From the NCBI GenBank assembly GCA_023818785.1, contig JAMWCO010000013.1, positions 1 to 16,686 on the forward strand: a stretch of DNA of 16,686 nucleotides. The letters run 5' to 3'. Source of the DNA: Candidatus Omnitrophota bacterium (lineage in GTDB: Bacteria; Ratteibacteria; UBA8468; B48-G9; JAFGKM01). Shown here one piece after another: positions 1 to 6,897 of this stretch; position 1 is the first letter of the stretch, and every line of letters starts with the position of its first letter. Under the pieces are notes generated by a model. The model was not told the DNA's origin. It searched no databases and worked only from the letters and a program-made list of their open reading frames with translations. Both the position numbers and the translations under genes were made by a program.

Positions 1-326
1 TTGAAATGTTTAAGCAAAGGAGAGATAAAATTTTTATCCACTTTTACATCATTATTTAAAAGAATGAAGATTTTATTTTTACAATATTTTACACCAATAT
101 TACATGCATACCCAAACCCTTTATTTTCTTTAAGTTTAATAACTTTCACATCTGGAAAATTTTTTTTTATAAAATCTATACTTTTATCATTACTTCCATT
201 GTCTACTATTATTATTTCATTTTCACTATTATGTAATTTCACTGATTCATAAACTGAATAAAAATTCTTCTTAAGTAATTCAAGTCCATTCCAATTAGGA
301 ATAATGATAGAAACTTTCTGGTTCAT
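1..326 (-). CDS. GT2 family glycosyltransferase, N-terminal part (truncated by window edge)
   Basis: Translating the minus strand from the ATG at 326-324 gives 108 open codons that run off the left edge, so the C-terminus is missing. The visible part is the nucleotide-sugar binding half of a GT-A fold family 2 glycosyltransferase: a first beta strand ending in PNWNG (residues 10-14), VDNGSNDKS (41-49), NKGFGYACNIG (68-78), and LLNNDV (89-94), which is the DXD-like metal and sugar-nucleotide motif. The PNWNG, GFG and NND combination is common in rhamnosyltransferase-like GT2 enzymes of O-antigen and surface polysaccharide loci, but the sugar cannot be predicted. Its ATG overlaps the stop of the preceding GT4 gene as ATGA, which suggests translational coupling. 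No Shine-Dalgarno sequence is visible. The product is probably cytoplasmic or peripheral to the inner membrane and extends the LPS or another surface glycan. Confidence 0.9.
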   Translation of the reverse strand, partial: MNQKVSIIIPNWNGLELLKKNFYSVYESVKLHNSENEIIIVDNGSNDKSIDFIKKNFPDVKVIKLKENKGFGYACNIGVKYCKNKIFILLNNDVKVDKNFISPLLKHF

Positions 327-1384
327 TTAAGAATAGATAAAAAATAATCTTCCAATTTCTTACCCTGTTTTTCTACACTAAAATTTTGAATATAATTATA
401 TCCTTCATTTGAAATTTTTCTAAAAAAACCATTATTTTCTATTAAAGAAATAACACCTTTTAGAATACCCTCTTTGTCCATAGGTTCAACTACTATTGCT
501 GTTTGATTTGGTATTGCATAATCTAAAATTCCTCCAACATTTGTAGTTACAACTGCACATTTACACGCCATTGCTTCCATTGGAGGATTTGGACAGGCAT
601 CTTTTTTACCTGTAAAAATAAATATATCTGTTGTTCTATAAAAATTAATAAGGTTTTCTATATATCTTCCATCAATAAATTTAACAAAATCTGGAATATA
701 TCCTTCTTTCCATTCTCCACATACCTGAAATTTTAAATAAGGATACTTTCTTTTTAATTGCTCCATAACCCAAAAACCTTCTTCTATCCCTTTATGAATC
801 GGTTTTCTATTGTAAAAAAACATGCCTATTATTTCTGGTTTTTCTCTATTTAATGGATTATTGAAAATTTTTGTATTAATAGAATTTACAAGTAAAAAAA
901 CCTCTCTTTTTATTTTTTCTTCAAGTATTTTTTTAATCATTGTAGAAACAGAGATTAAATAGATATTATCAGAAATAAAACTGACTCTTTCTGCAAAAAA
1001 AATATTACAAACTCTCATTACTTTCTTGCCATATTTTTCAGGTAATTTTTCAACAATTGGTAAATAATATTCAAAGGAGAAAAAAGTTATATCAGCATCT
1101 TTAAGATATTCTCCTTTAATTGAAGGAATTATATAAGTTGGACATTTAATTTCTGCCCATGGTATTTTTTTTAATCTTCTAATCCTTCTTCCAGTTATTA
1201 AATAACCAATCTCTCTTAATTTTCTTTCAAAATTTTTTCTTTTTGAATCTGAAAGACCTCTATTTATTGCTTTTATTATAGAAATAGTGTGTCCTTTTAA
1301 ATATAAATAATTACCATATTCTAAAAGTTGTCTATTTACTGCACTTGGTCTTTTATCAATTGAACTTAATATATTTATCCTCAT
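323..1384 (-). CDS. GT4-like glycosyltransferase (GT-B fold)
   Basis: A 353-residue GT-B type glycosyltransferase related to family GT4. The C-terminal nucleotide-sugar domain is the clearest part. GMFFYNRKPIHKG (187-199) corresponds to the phosphate-contacting R/K loop, and CPNPPMEAMACKCAVVTTNVGG (within 264-285) to the donor-binding loop. The usual E-x7-E motif appears as D262-x7-E270, a conservative change of the first glutamate. The N-terminal acceptor domain (about 1-170) is divergent, which is usual in this family. The protein probably transfers an activated sugar during LPS core or surface glycan assembly at the cytoplasmic face of the inner membrane. Acceptor and sugar are unknown. 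It overlaps the upstream GT9 gene by 29 bases and the downstream GT2 gene by 4 (ATGA), so it belongs to the same message. Confidence 0.85.
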   Translation of the reverse strand: MRINILSSIDKRPSAVNRQLLEYGNYLYLKGHTISIIKAINRGLSDSKRKNFERKLREIGYLITGRRIRRLKKIPWAEIKCPTYIIPSIKGEYLKDADITFFSFEYYLPIVEKLPEKYGKKVMRVCNIFFAERVSFISDNIYLISVSTMIKKILEEKIKREVFLLVNSINTKIFNNPLNREKPEIIGMFFYNRKPIHKGIEEGFWVMEQLKRKYPYLKFQVCGEWKEGYIPDFVKFIDGRYIENLINFYRTTDIFIFTGKKDACPNPPMEAMACKCAVVTTNVGGILDYAIPNQTAIVVEPMDKEGILKGVISLIENNGFFRKISNEGYNYIQNFSVEKQGKKLEDYFLSILK

Positions 1385-2390
1385 CTTTCAATATTTCTTT
1401 AACTTTATCATAAACATTTTCAACCTTAATTTCTTCCATACATTTCATACTTTTACATCTTTTCTTATAACATGGGCTACAATCAACTTTTTTATAAATA
1501 TAATAAGCATTTTTAGGACAGATTTTCTCTGGATTTGTTGGACCAAAAATACCAATGCTTTTTGTCCCAAAGATAGAAGATATATGTAAAGGACTTGAGT
1601 CAGTTGTTATTACAAGCGATGCTTTTTCTATTAAAAGACATAAATTATAAAAATCTGTTTTATCTACAAGATTCTTAGGTTTAGTTCTCATTTTTAAAAT
1701 AATATCATTCACATATTCTAATTCTCCTTTACCAACAAAAATAACTTCATAACCATCTTCAATAAGTTTATCAGCAAGTTGAGCAAAATTTTTTTTTAAC
1801 CATCTTTTAGCAAGATAACCTTTTGTAGTTAAAGGATGAATTATTATCCACTTTTTATTCTCATTAACATTATTATTTTTTATAAAATTTTTAAAGATTT
1901 CTCTTTTCTCTTCTGGAATATATATTTTTAATTCTTTGACATATTTTTTAATACCAAGAATTTCAAATATTGATTTTCTGGATTTTTCATAAAAAACTTT
2001 ACCATTTATTCTCCTTTTTTTTATTCTGAGACCTTTTGTTAAAAATAATCTTCCTATCATTTTTTTATATATACCATATCTTTTTCTTCCGCCTATTAAA
2101 AAAGAGTAAAAGTTCGTCTTTATATTACCTTGAATATCACATATCATATTAAATTTTAATCTCCTCAATATTTTAATTATTTTTAAGAATTTTAAAAAAT
2201 TAAAACCTTCTGGAAGATAAAAAATTTTTTTAAATACTGGACAAAACTCTACAGCATCTTTATAAATTTTTTGAGTAAGTAAAAATATTTCATCATCTGG
2301 AAAATTCTCTTTTAATGTGAAAAAAAAATGAAAACTACTAATTATATCTCCAAGAGCACCTGTCTTTATAATAAGTATTTTTTTATTCAT
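1356..2390 (-). CDS. GT9 family glycosyltransferase (ADP-heptose:LPS heptosyltransferase-like)
   Basis: A 344-residue member of family GT9, the heptosyltransferases that add L-glycero-D-manno-heptose from ADP-heptose to the LPS inner core. The N-terminus has the family hallmark KTGALGDIISS (9-19), and the C-terminal domain has TTDSSPLHISS (262-272) followed by IGIFGPTNPE (279-288), which form the ADP-sugar pocket. Near the end is a four-cysteine pattern (C304, C307, C312, C317) followed by MEEI, seen in many GT9 members and suggestive of a structural metal site. It is the fourth of five consecutive intact or partial glycosyltransferases counted from the left edge. Its start overlaps the preceding GT4 stop by 4 bases, and its end overlaps the next GT4 by 29. 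The exact donor could be another ADP- or nucleotide-linked sugar, so no waa symbol is given. Confidence 0.87.
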   Translation of the reverse strand: MNKKILIIKTGALGDIISSFHFFFTLKENFPDDEIFLLTQKIYKDAVEFCPVFKKIFYLPEGFNFLKFLKIIKILRRLKFNMICDIQGNIKTNFYSFLIGGRKRYGIYKKMIGRLFLTKGLRIKKRRINGKVFYEKSRKSIFEILGIKKYVKELKIYIPEEKREIFKNFIKNNNVNENKKWIIIHPLTTKGYLAKRWLKKNFAQLADKLIEDGYEVIFVGKGELEYVNDIILKMRTKPKNLVDKTDFYNLCLLIEKASLVITTDSSPLHISSIFGTKSIGIFGPTNPEKICPKNAYYIYKKVDCSPCYKKRCKSMKCMEEIKVENVYDKVKEILKDEDKYIKFN

Positions 2391-3472
2391 TTTCTCTTTT
2401 TTAAAAAAATTGATTCTTCATAAACTTTTAATGTCTCATTTACCATTTTATCTAAATTAAATCTTTTTATACTCTCTTTCTGTGAATTTTTTGAAATTTC
2501 AATATATAAATAATGGTTTTTAATTAACTTTTCTATACATTCTGCTATTTGTAAAGAATTTTTTGGTTCAACAAGAAAACCTGTTTTCCCATTTTCTATA
2601 ATCTCTGGAACAGCACCTATATTTGTTGCAATTGATGGAATCCCTGAGACCATACCTTCAACTATAACTCTTCCAAAGCCTTCTGGTTCTATTGAAGGCA
2701 CTACAAGAATATCAATTTCCTTCATAATCTCTTTACTATTTTTCCCTACCACTATTTCAATAAATCCTTCCAAATTTTTTTCTTCAATCCATTTTTCAAT
2801 TATTTTTTTTAAACTTTTACTTCCACTACCATAAATAATTCCTTTTATATTTTCATTCTTCCTTTTTATTAAAATATTTATACTCTCAATAAAATAATAA
2901 TGACCTTTCAAAATTGAAAATCTTCCAATCATACCAATTTTCCAAATATCTTTTTTTTCAAATTCCCTATCTATAAAAAATTCATCAATATCAATACCAT
3001 TATAAATAACTCTAATTTTATTTTCTGGAACTTTTAATTTTTTAATAGCATATTCTTTAAGTGCTTTACTAACAACAATAACCAAATCTCCTTTCCCAGT
3101 AGACTTTGTATATAATGGAAATGGAGAAAAACTATGAATACTTGTAATATATGGAATTTCAGGAAATTTCTTCATAACAAAATATCCAATCCAGCAAGGA
3201 AATCTACTTTGAAAATGAATAATATCTGGTTTTTCTTCTTTTATAATTTTTTTTAATTTAATATACCCATTTATAAATGTTTTTAAGTTTTTCTTGTCAA
3301 GATTTACTTGATACCATTTTATTCCCTTTTCCATCAATTCTGGAAGAAATTTCCCATAAGAACTTATTATTATTATTTTATGTCCAAGTTGGATTACTTT
3401 TTTTGAAAAATCATATACGCCTCTCTCTATTCCACCAAAATCCATTGAAGGTAAAACCCTTATTATTTTCAT
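2387..3472 (-). CDS. GT4 family glycosyltransferase
   Basis: A 361-residue GT-B fold, retaining family GT4 glycosyltransferase. Visible features in order: the glycine-rich N-terminal acceptor loop SMDFGGIERGV (9-19); the interdomain segment RVIYNGIDIDEF (154-165), which normally starts the donor domain; GRFSILKG (183-190) with R184 and K189, the usual phosphate-contacting pair; GSG (215-217); and a complete E-x7-E motif, E264 to E272, within EGFGRVIVEGM. The length is normal for the family. It probably builds the LPS core or another surface glycan from a nucleotide sugar at the inner face of the cytoplasmic membrane. The gene lies between two GT9 genes with 4-base overlaps at both ends, so co-translation is likely. 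Donor and acceptor are not predictable from sequence. Confidence 0.9.
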   Translation of the reverse strand: MKIIRVLPSMDFGGIERGVYDFSKKVIQLGHKIIIISSYGKFLPELMEKGIKWYQVNLDKKNLKTFINGYIKLKKIIKEEKPDIIHFQSRFPCWIGYFVMKKFPEIPYITSIHSFSPFPLYTKSTGKGDLVIVVSKALKEYAIKKLKVPENKIRVIYNGIDIDEFFIDREFEKKDIWKIGMIGRFSILKGHYYFIESINILIKRKNENIKGIIYGSGSKSLKKIIEKWIEEKNLEGFIEIVVGKNSKEIMKEIDILVVPSIEPEGFGRVIVEGMVSGIPSIATNIGAVPEIIENGKTGFLVEPKNSLQIAECIEKLIKNHYLYIEISKNSQKESIKRFNLDKMVNETLKVYEESIFLKKRK

Positions 3473-4485
3473 ATTTCAAAAAGTTGTGGTTGTTGTTTTT
3501 CATCAAGAATAATAAAGCAATACTTCAAAACATCATCAACTTCTATCTCTTTTATACATTTAAATCCAATTTTACATTTTGATTCTCTTTTACATGGAAA
3601 ACAATCTATATTGCTATGGACAACAAAACTTCTTGCTCCTATTGGTCCATATCTGTAAGGATTACTTGGTCCAAAAATAGCAACAACTGAAGCACCAACT
3701 GCACATGCAAGATGCATTGAACCAGTATCATTTGTAACTACTAAATCACTTCTTTCAAAAATAGCAGCAAGTTCTTTTAAATTTGTTTTACCACCAAAAT
3801 TAAATACAGAATCTTCATTTATTAATTCTTTAACTTCTTCAGTAAGTTTTTCTTCATCTTTTGAACCAGTAATTATTATTTTTACACCATAATTTTTTAT
3901 AAGTTCTTTCCCAAGAATAGAAAATTTCTCTTTGTCCCATCTTTTTTCTTCAAATTTTGCACCTGGATTTAAAACAACTAATAAATCTGATTGCTTAATA
4001 CCAAGTGAATGAAAAATATCTCTTATTTTCTCTCTATAATTATTTCCAATTGGAAAATATAGTTTAATCACTTCTTTCCCAAAGAATGGCTCAAGAAAAT
4101 TCATAATTCTTTCACTTTCATGAGTATAAAATTTTTCGCTAAATAACTCGTTTTTAAAGAATGTAAGTCTATATTTACTTTTTAAGAAAAATGGGATTAA
4201 AGAATTTCTAAAATCAACTATTAAATCATATTTCTTCTGCCTCAATTTTTTTATCAATTTTAATAACCCATCTTTTTTATTATATATAAAATAATTTGAA
4301 AACCATGGATTTTCAAAAACAAAATCAACTGCTCTTTGTCCAACAACTATATCTATCTCTGAATTTTTATATGTATCCTTTATTTTTTTTATTGCAGGAG
4401 TAATCAATAAATTGTCTCCAAGACAACTTAATCCAATTATAAGAATATTTTTTAATTCAATCTTGCTAATATTTCTTGGACACAT
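3469..4485 (-). CDS. GT9 family glycosyltransferase (heptosyltransferase II-like)
   Basis: A 338-residue GT9 protein resembling the WaaF/RfaF branch of LPS heptosyltransferases. Key segments: IIGLSCLGDNLLITPAI (16-32), LNPGAKFEEKRW (172-183) with the lysine and glutamate region contacting phosphates, TNDTGSMHLA (251-260), and AIFGPSNP (269-276), the nucleotide-sugar pocket. The C-terminus carries C295, C298, C304 and C310 before an IKEI segment, the same four-cysteine pattern as the other GT9 in this locus. The ATG at 4485-4483 has a GAGG element seven bases upstream, which supports this start even though it overlaps the ELM1-family gene by 34 bases. The reaction is probably transfer of heptose from ADP-heptose to the inner core. 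The start and stop of neighbouring genes interlock with it, so it is an integral operon member. Confidence 0.88.
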   Translation of the reverse strand: MCPRNISKIELKNILIIGLSCLGDNLLITPAIKKIKDTYKNSEIDIVVGQRAVDFVFENPWFSNYFIYNKKDGLLKLIKKLRQKKYDLIVDFRNSLIPFFLKSKYRLTFFKNELFSEKFYTHESERIMNFLEPFFGKEVIKLYFPIGNNYREKIRDIFHSLGIKQSDLLVVLNPGAKFEEKRWDKEKFSILGKELIKNYGVKIIITGSKDEEKLTEEVKELINEDSVFNFGGKTNLKELAAIFERSDLVVTNDTGSMHLACAVGASVVAIFGPSNPYRYGPIGARSFVVHSNIDCFPCKRESKCKIGFKCIKEIEVDDVLKYCFIILDEKQQPQLFEI

Positions 4486-5516
4486 CTTTTTGCCTCATTT
4501 AAATAAGTTTCTTTTTTCTTAAATTCATATATTTTTTTATGCAATTGACAAATATTTTTATAAGGAATAAATAAACCATACCCTTTTTTCTCTATTTCTT
4601 CAATAGTAAAATCAAAAATTAATTTTTTATTCTTCCTTCTTTTAACACCTATAATAAAAACATTTTTATTTGTAGTTAATGCTTCTGAAATCATATTTAT
4701 ACTATCTTCACTAACAAAAATTATATCACTTAATCCAAGAATTCCTTTATAATAAGAGATAGAAGTTTTATAAGGAACCTCAAAATACTTTATTTCTTTA
4801 ATACGGTGTATACTTTTTTCTAAATATCTTGTTATTTGGTAATTAGTCCTTTTTGAAACAGTTATAAGAAAATTAAACCTATCTTTTAATTCCTCAATCT
4901 CTATTAAAATCTTATCAATCCATTCCTTATCAATTTTATAATTTTGGTCATCTCCTCCTATAAGCAAACCAATAATTTCTCTATTTTTATTACCAATCAC
5001 TCTACTTAATTTCTCGCTTTCTTCCTTTAATAACTTCTCGTCTATTAAATTTGGTGCACCAATAGTTATAATTAAGTTCTTCAGATTTTTATATTTAACT
5101 CTTATATAATCATGATAAGGTGTAATTAAAAAGTTAAACTCTTTTAAAGGTATAAATGAAGGCAACATAATCTGAATTGATTTTGATTTTTTCACTTTAG
5201 AAATTATTAGATTTACAGAAGAAAGAAGAGAACCAGTATTTATAACAACATCATATTTATATTCAATTAGAGAAAGATTATTTTTTAAAAAAAGTTTCAA
5301 AAACAAAAAACCAATATTATAAATTTTCAGAAAACAAAATAAATTTAAAAATTTTGGTAAAATGGGATAATTACCTTTTCTTTTTGGAAGTTTATATTTT
5401 GGACCTTTAAACTTTAAAGAACAAATAACTATTTCCTTTTCTGGGAAATTTTTTGCAATACCAAGAGATTGAACAAGATTTCCTATATTCCCATCATCAA
5501 GAACCAATATTTTCAT
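4452..5516 (-). CDS. ELM1-family (Mito_fiss_Elm1) protein, putative GT-B-like glycan enzyme
   Basis: A 354-residue protein that I assign to the ELM1/DUF1022 family by motif order: DDGNIGNLVQSLGIA (7-21), equivalent to the DGxxGHxxQ start of the family; ITPYHDYIRV (131-140); TIGAPNLI (151-158); LLIGGDDQNYKID (184-196); ITVSKRTN (218-225); and VSEDSINMISEALTT (268-282). The family is named after a plant mitochondrial fission factor. Bacterial members are mostly uncharacterised, but their motifs resemble GT-B nucleotide-sugar domains and they often sit with LPS genes, as here. The usual histidine of DGxxGH is an asparagine (N13) in this copy. It follows HisF with a 4-base overlap and leads into the five glycosyltransferases, so a role in surface glycan synthesis is the best inference. 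Catalytic activity is unproven. Confidence 0.75.
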   Translation of the reverse strand: MKILVLDDGNIGNLVQSLGIAKNFPEKEIVICSLKFKGPKYKLPKRKGNYPILPKFLNLFCFLKIYNIGFLFLKLFLKNNLSLIEYKYDVVINTGSLLSSVNLIISKVKKSKSIQIMLPSFIPLKEFNFLITPYHDYIRVKYKNLKNLIITIGAPNLIDEKLLKEESEKLSRVIGNKNREIIGLLIGGDDQNYKIDKEWIDKILIEIEELKDRFNFLITVSKRTNYQITRYLEKSIHRIKEIKYFEVPYKTSISYYKGILGLSDIIFVSEDSINMISEALTTNKNVFIIGVKRRKNKKLIFDFTIEEIEKKGYGLFIPYKNICQLHKKIYEFKKKETYLNEAKRCVQEILARLN

Positions 5517-6271
5517 TCCCTTATTGCTATTCCTTTATTTTTCAAATATTCTTTTATTTTTGGGATTGTTAATATTCTAAAATGTAGGAGAGATGCAAGA
5601 AGGACTGCACTTGCTCCCCCTTTTACTATCGCTTCATATAAATGCTCAACTCTTCCAGCACCTCCTGAAGCAATTACAGGAATACTTACATTCTCACTTA
5701 CCATCCTTGTTAACTCAATATCATATCCATCACAAGTCCCATCTCTATCTATACTGGTAAGTAAAATTTCTCCCGCTCCTAAATCTTCCGCTTTTTTTGC
5801 CCATTCTACAACATCCAGTCCAGTAGGTGTTTTACCACTTTCTATATATACTTCCCATTTCCCTTCCTTAATTTTTTTAGCATCTATTGCAACAACAATA
5901 CATTGGCTTCCAAATCTTTCTGCTCCTTCTTTTATTAATTTATAATTTCTCACAGCACTGGTATTTATTGAAATTTTATCTGCACCATTTGACAAAATTT
6001 TATCCATATCATTAAGAGACGATATACCTCCTCCTACTGTAAAAGGAATAAATATGACTTCAGCAACTTTTTTAACAACATCCACCATTGTTTTTCTTCC
6101 TTCTATAGTCGCACTTATATCTAAAAAAACAAGTTCATCAGCACCTTCTTTACAATAAAAATAAGCATTTTCAACAGGGTCACCTGCAATTTTTAAATCA
6201 TCAAAATGAATTCCTTTGACAACTTTACCATCTTTAACATCAAGACAAGGTATTATTCTTATCGCCACCAT
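5513..6271 (-). CDS. hisF: Imidazole glycerol phosphate synthase, cyclase subunit HisF
   Basis: A 252-residue (beta-alpha)8 barrel matching HisF along its full length. HisF uses ammonia from HisH to convert PRFAR into imidazole glycerol phosphate and AICAR, linking histidine and purine synthesis. The two catalytic aspartates are present: D11 in IIPCLDVKDG and D130 in VVAIDAK. Both phosphate-binding regions are visible (TVGGGI, 78-83; VIASGGAG, about 200-207), as are LLTSIDRDGT and the DELVFLDISA strand. The ATG overlaps the hisH stop by 13 bases, and the C-terminus overlaps the ELM1-family gene by 4, so it is translated as part of the chain. No other histidine gene is in the window. A duplicate HisF used for surface-sugar amidation is a less likely alternative. 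Confidence 0.95.
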   Translation of the reverse strand: MVAIRIIPCLDVKDGKVVKGIHFDDLKIAGDPVENAYFYCKEGADELVFLDISATIEGRKTMVDVVKKVAEVIFIPFTVGGGISSLNDMDKILSNGADKISINTSAVRNYKLIKEGAERFGSQCIVVAIDAKKIKEGKWEVYIESGKTPTGLDVVEWAKKAEDLGAGEILLTSIDRDGTCDGYDIELTRMVSENVSIPVIASGGAGRVEHLYEAIVKGGASAVLLASLLHFRILTIPKIKEYLKNKGIAIRE

Positions 6272-6870
6272 TTTTCTTCCAATATATTTTTTAAAAGAGC
6301 CAAACCATTAATTCCACTTTTTTCTGGATGAAATTGAACTCCTAAAATATTATTTTTTATAACTATTGAAGAAAATTTATTACCATATTCAGTTATACCA
6401 AAAGTAATATCCTCTTCTGGAACTGGATAATATGAATGTGCAAAATAAAAATATGAATTATCAAAAATATTTTTAAAAATTAAATTTTCTCTCACAATTT
6501 TTAGTTTATTCCATCCCATATGAGGAACTTTTATCCCTTTATTTTTAAATTTTACCACTTTACCTTTAAATATTCCAAATCCTTCCTCTTTGCCTTCTTC
6601 ACTCCATTCAAAAAGTAATTGCAATCCAAGACATATTCCTAAAAATGGCACCCCTTTTTCTATTTTTTCCTTTAATTCTTCAAATAAACCTGTCTTTTTT
6701 AAATAATCAATCCCTGATTTAAAATTACCCACTCCTGGTAAAATCAAAAACTTAACTTTTGAAATATTTCCCTCTGACTTTTCCACTATAACGACATCCC
6801 TACCACAATATTTTACACTTGTAACAACACTATAAATATTACCTACTCCATATTTTATAATTCCAACCAT
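6259..6870 (-). CDS. hisH: Imidazole glycerol phosphate synthase, glutamine amidotransferase subunit HisH
   Basis: A 203-residue class I glutamine amidotransferase that makes ammonia for HisF. The catalytic triad is intact: C80 in FLGICLGLQLL, and H181 and E183 in GVQFHPEKS. HisH-specific segments are ILPGVGNF (43-50), where other GATases have a GGP-type oxyanion strand, VPHMGWN (115-121) at the HisF interface, and FAHSYYPV (143-150). The first loop reads KYGVGN where DYGxGN is usual. The length is normal. An AGGAG-type Shine-Dalgarno sequence lies just upstream of the ATG. It follows the GMP synthase ATPase gene by 27 bases. Because that synthase lacks its own glutaminase domain, the adjacency is suggestive, but the PGVG and PHMGWN signatures mark this protein as HisH and not a GMP synthase subunit A. 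Confidence 0.95.
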   Translation of the reverse strand: MVGIIKYGVGNIYSVVTSVKYCGRDVVIVEKSEGNISKVKFLILPGVGNFKSGIDYLKKTGLFEELKEKIEKGVPFLGICLGLQLLFEWSEEGKEEGFGIFKGKVVKFKNKGIKVPHMGWNKLKIVRENLIFKNIFDNSYFYFAHSYYPVPEEDITFGITEYGNKFSSIVIKNNILGVQFHPEKSGINGLALLKNILEEKWWR

Positions 6871-6872
6871 TT

Positions 6873-6879
6873 CTCTCCT
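6873..6879 (-). promoter_or_regulatory. Ribosome binding site of hisH
   Basis: On the minus strand AGGAGAG precedes the hisH ATG, with four bases between AGGAG and the start codon region AGAA. It lies in the 27-base gap after the GMP synthase subunit gene and fixes the hisH start at 6870. Confidence 0.7.
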
Positions 6880-6897
6880 AATTAAAATGGTAGGTAA

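Noticed and set aside
1..252. Plus-strand reading frame of 83 codons at the left edge
   Set aside because: The minus strand over the same bases encodes a clear GT2 glycosyltransferase start; the plus-strand frame is its hydrophobic shadow.
3478..3492. QPQLF near the C-terminus of the second GT9 protein, resembling a clamp-binding peptide
   Set aside because: A cytoplasmic glycosyltransferase has no reason to bind the sliding clamp, and the motif is not terminal. It shows how such pentapeptides arise by chance and tempers the EndoQ claim.
5469..5945. Plus-strand frame of 158 codons
   Set aside because: It lies opposite hisF, whose catalytic motifs are intact, and its product is low-complexity with no recognisable domain.
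6259..6870. HisH-like protein as the missing GuaAA glutaminase of GMP synthase
   Set aside because: PGVG, PHMGWN and the HSYY segment are HisH-specific and hisF follows with overlap, so HisH is the primary identity. Shared use remains only a hypothesis.
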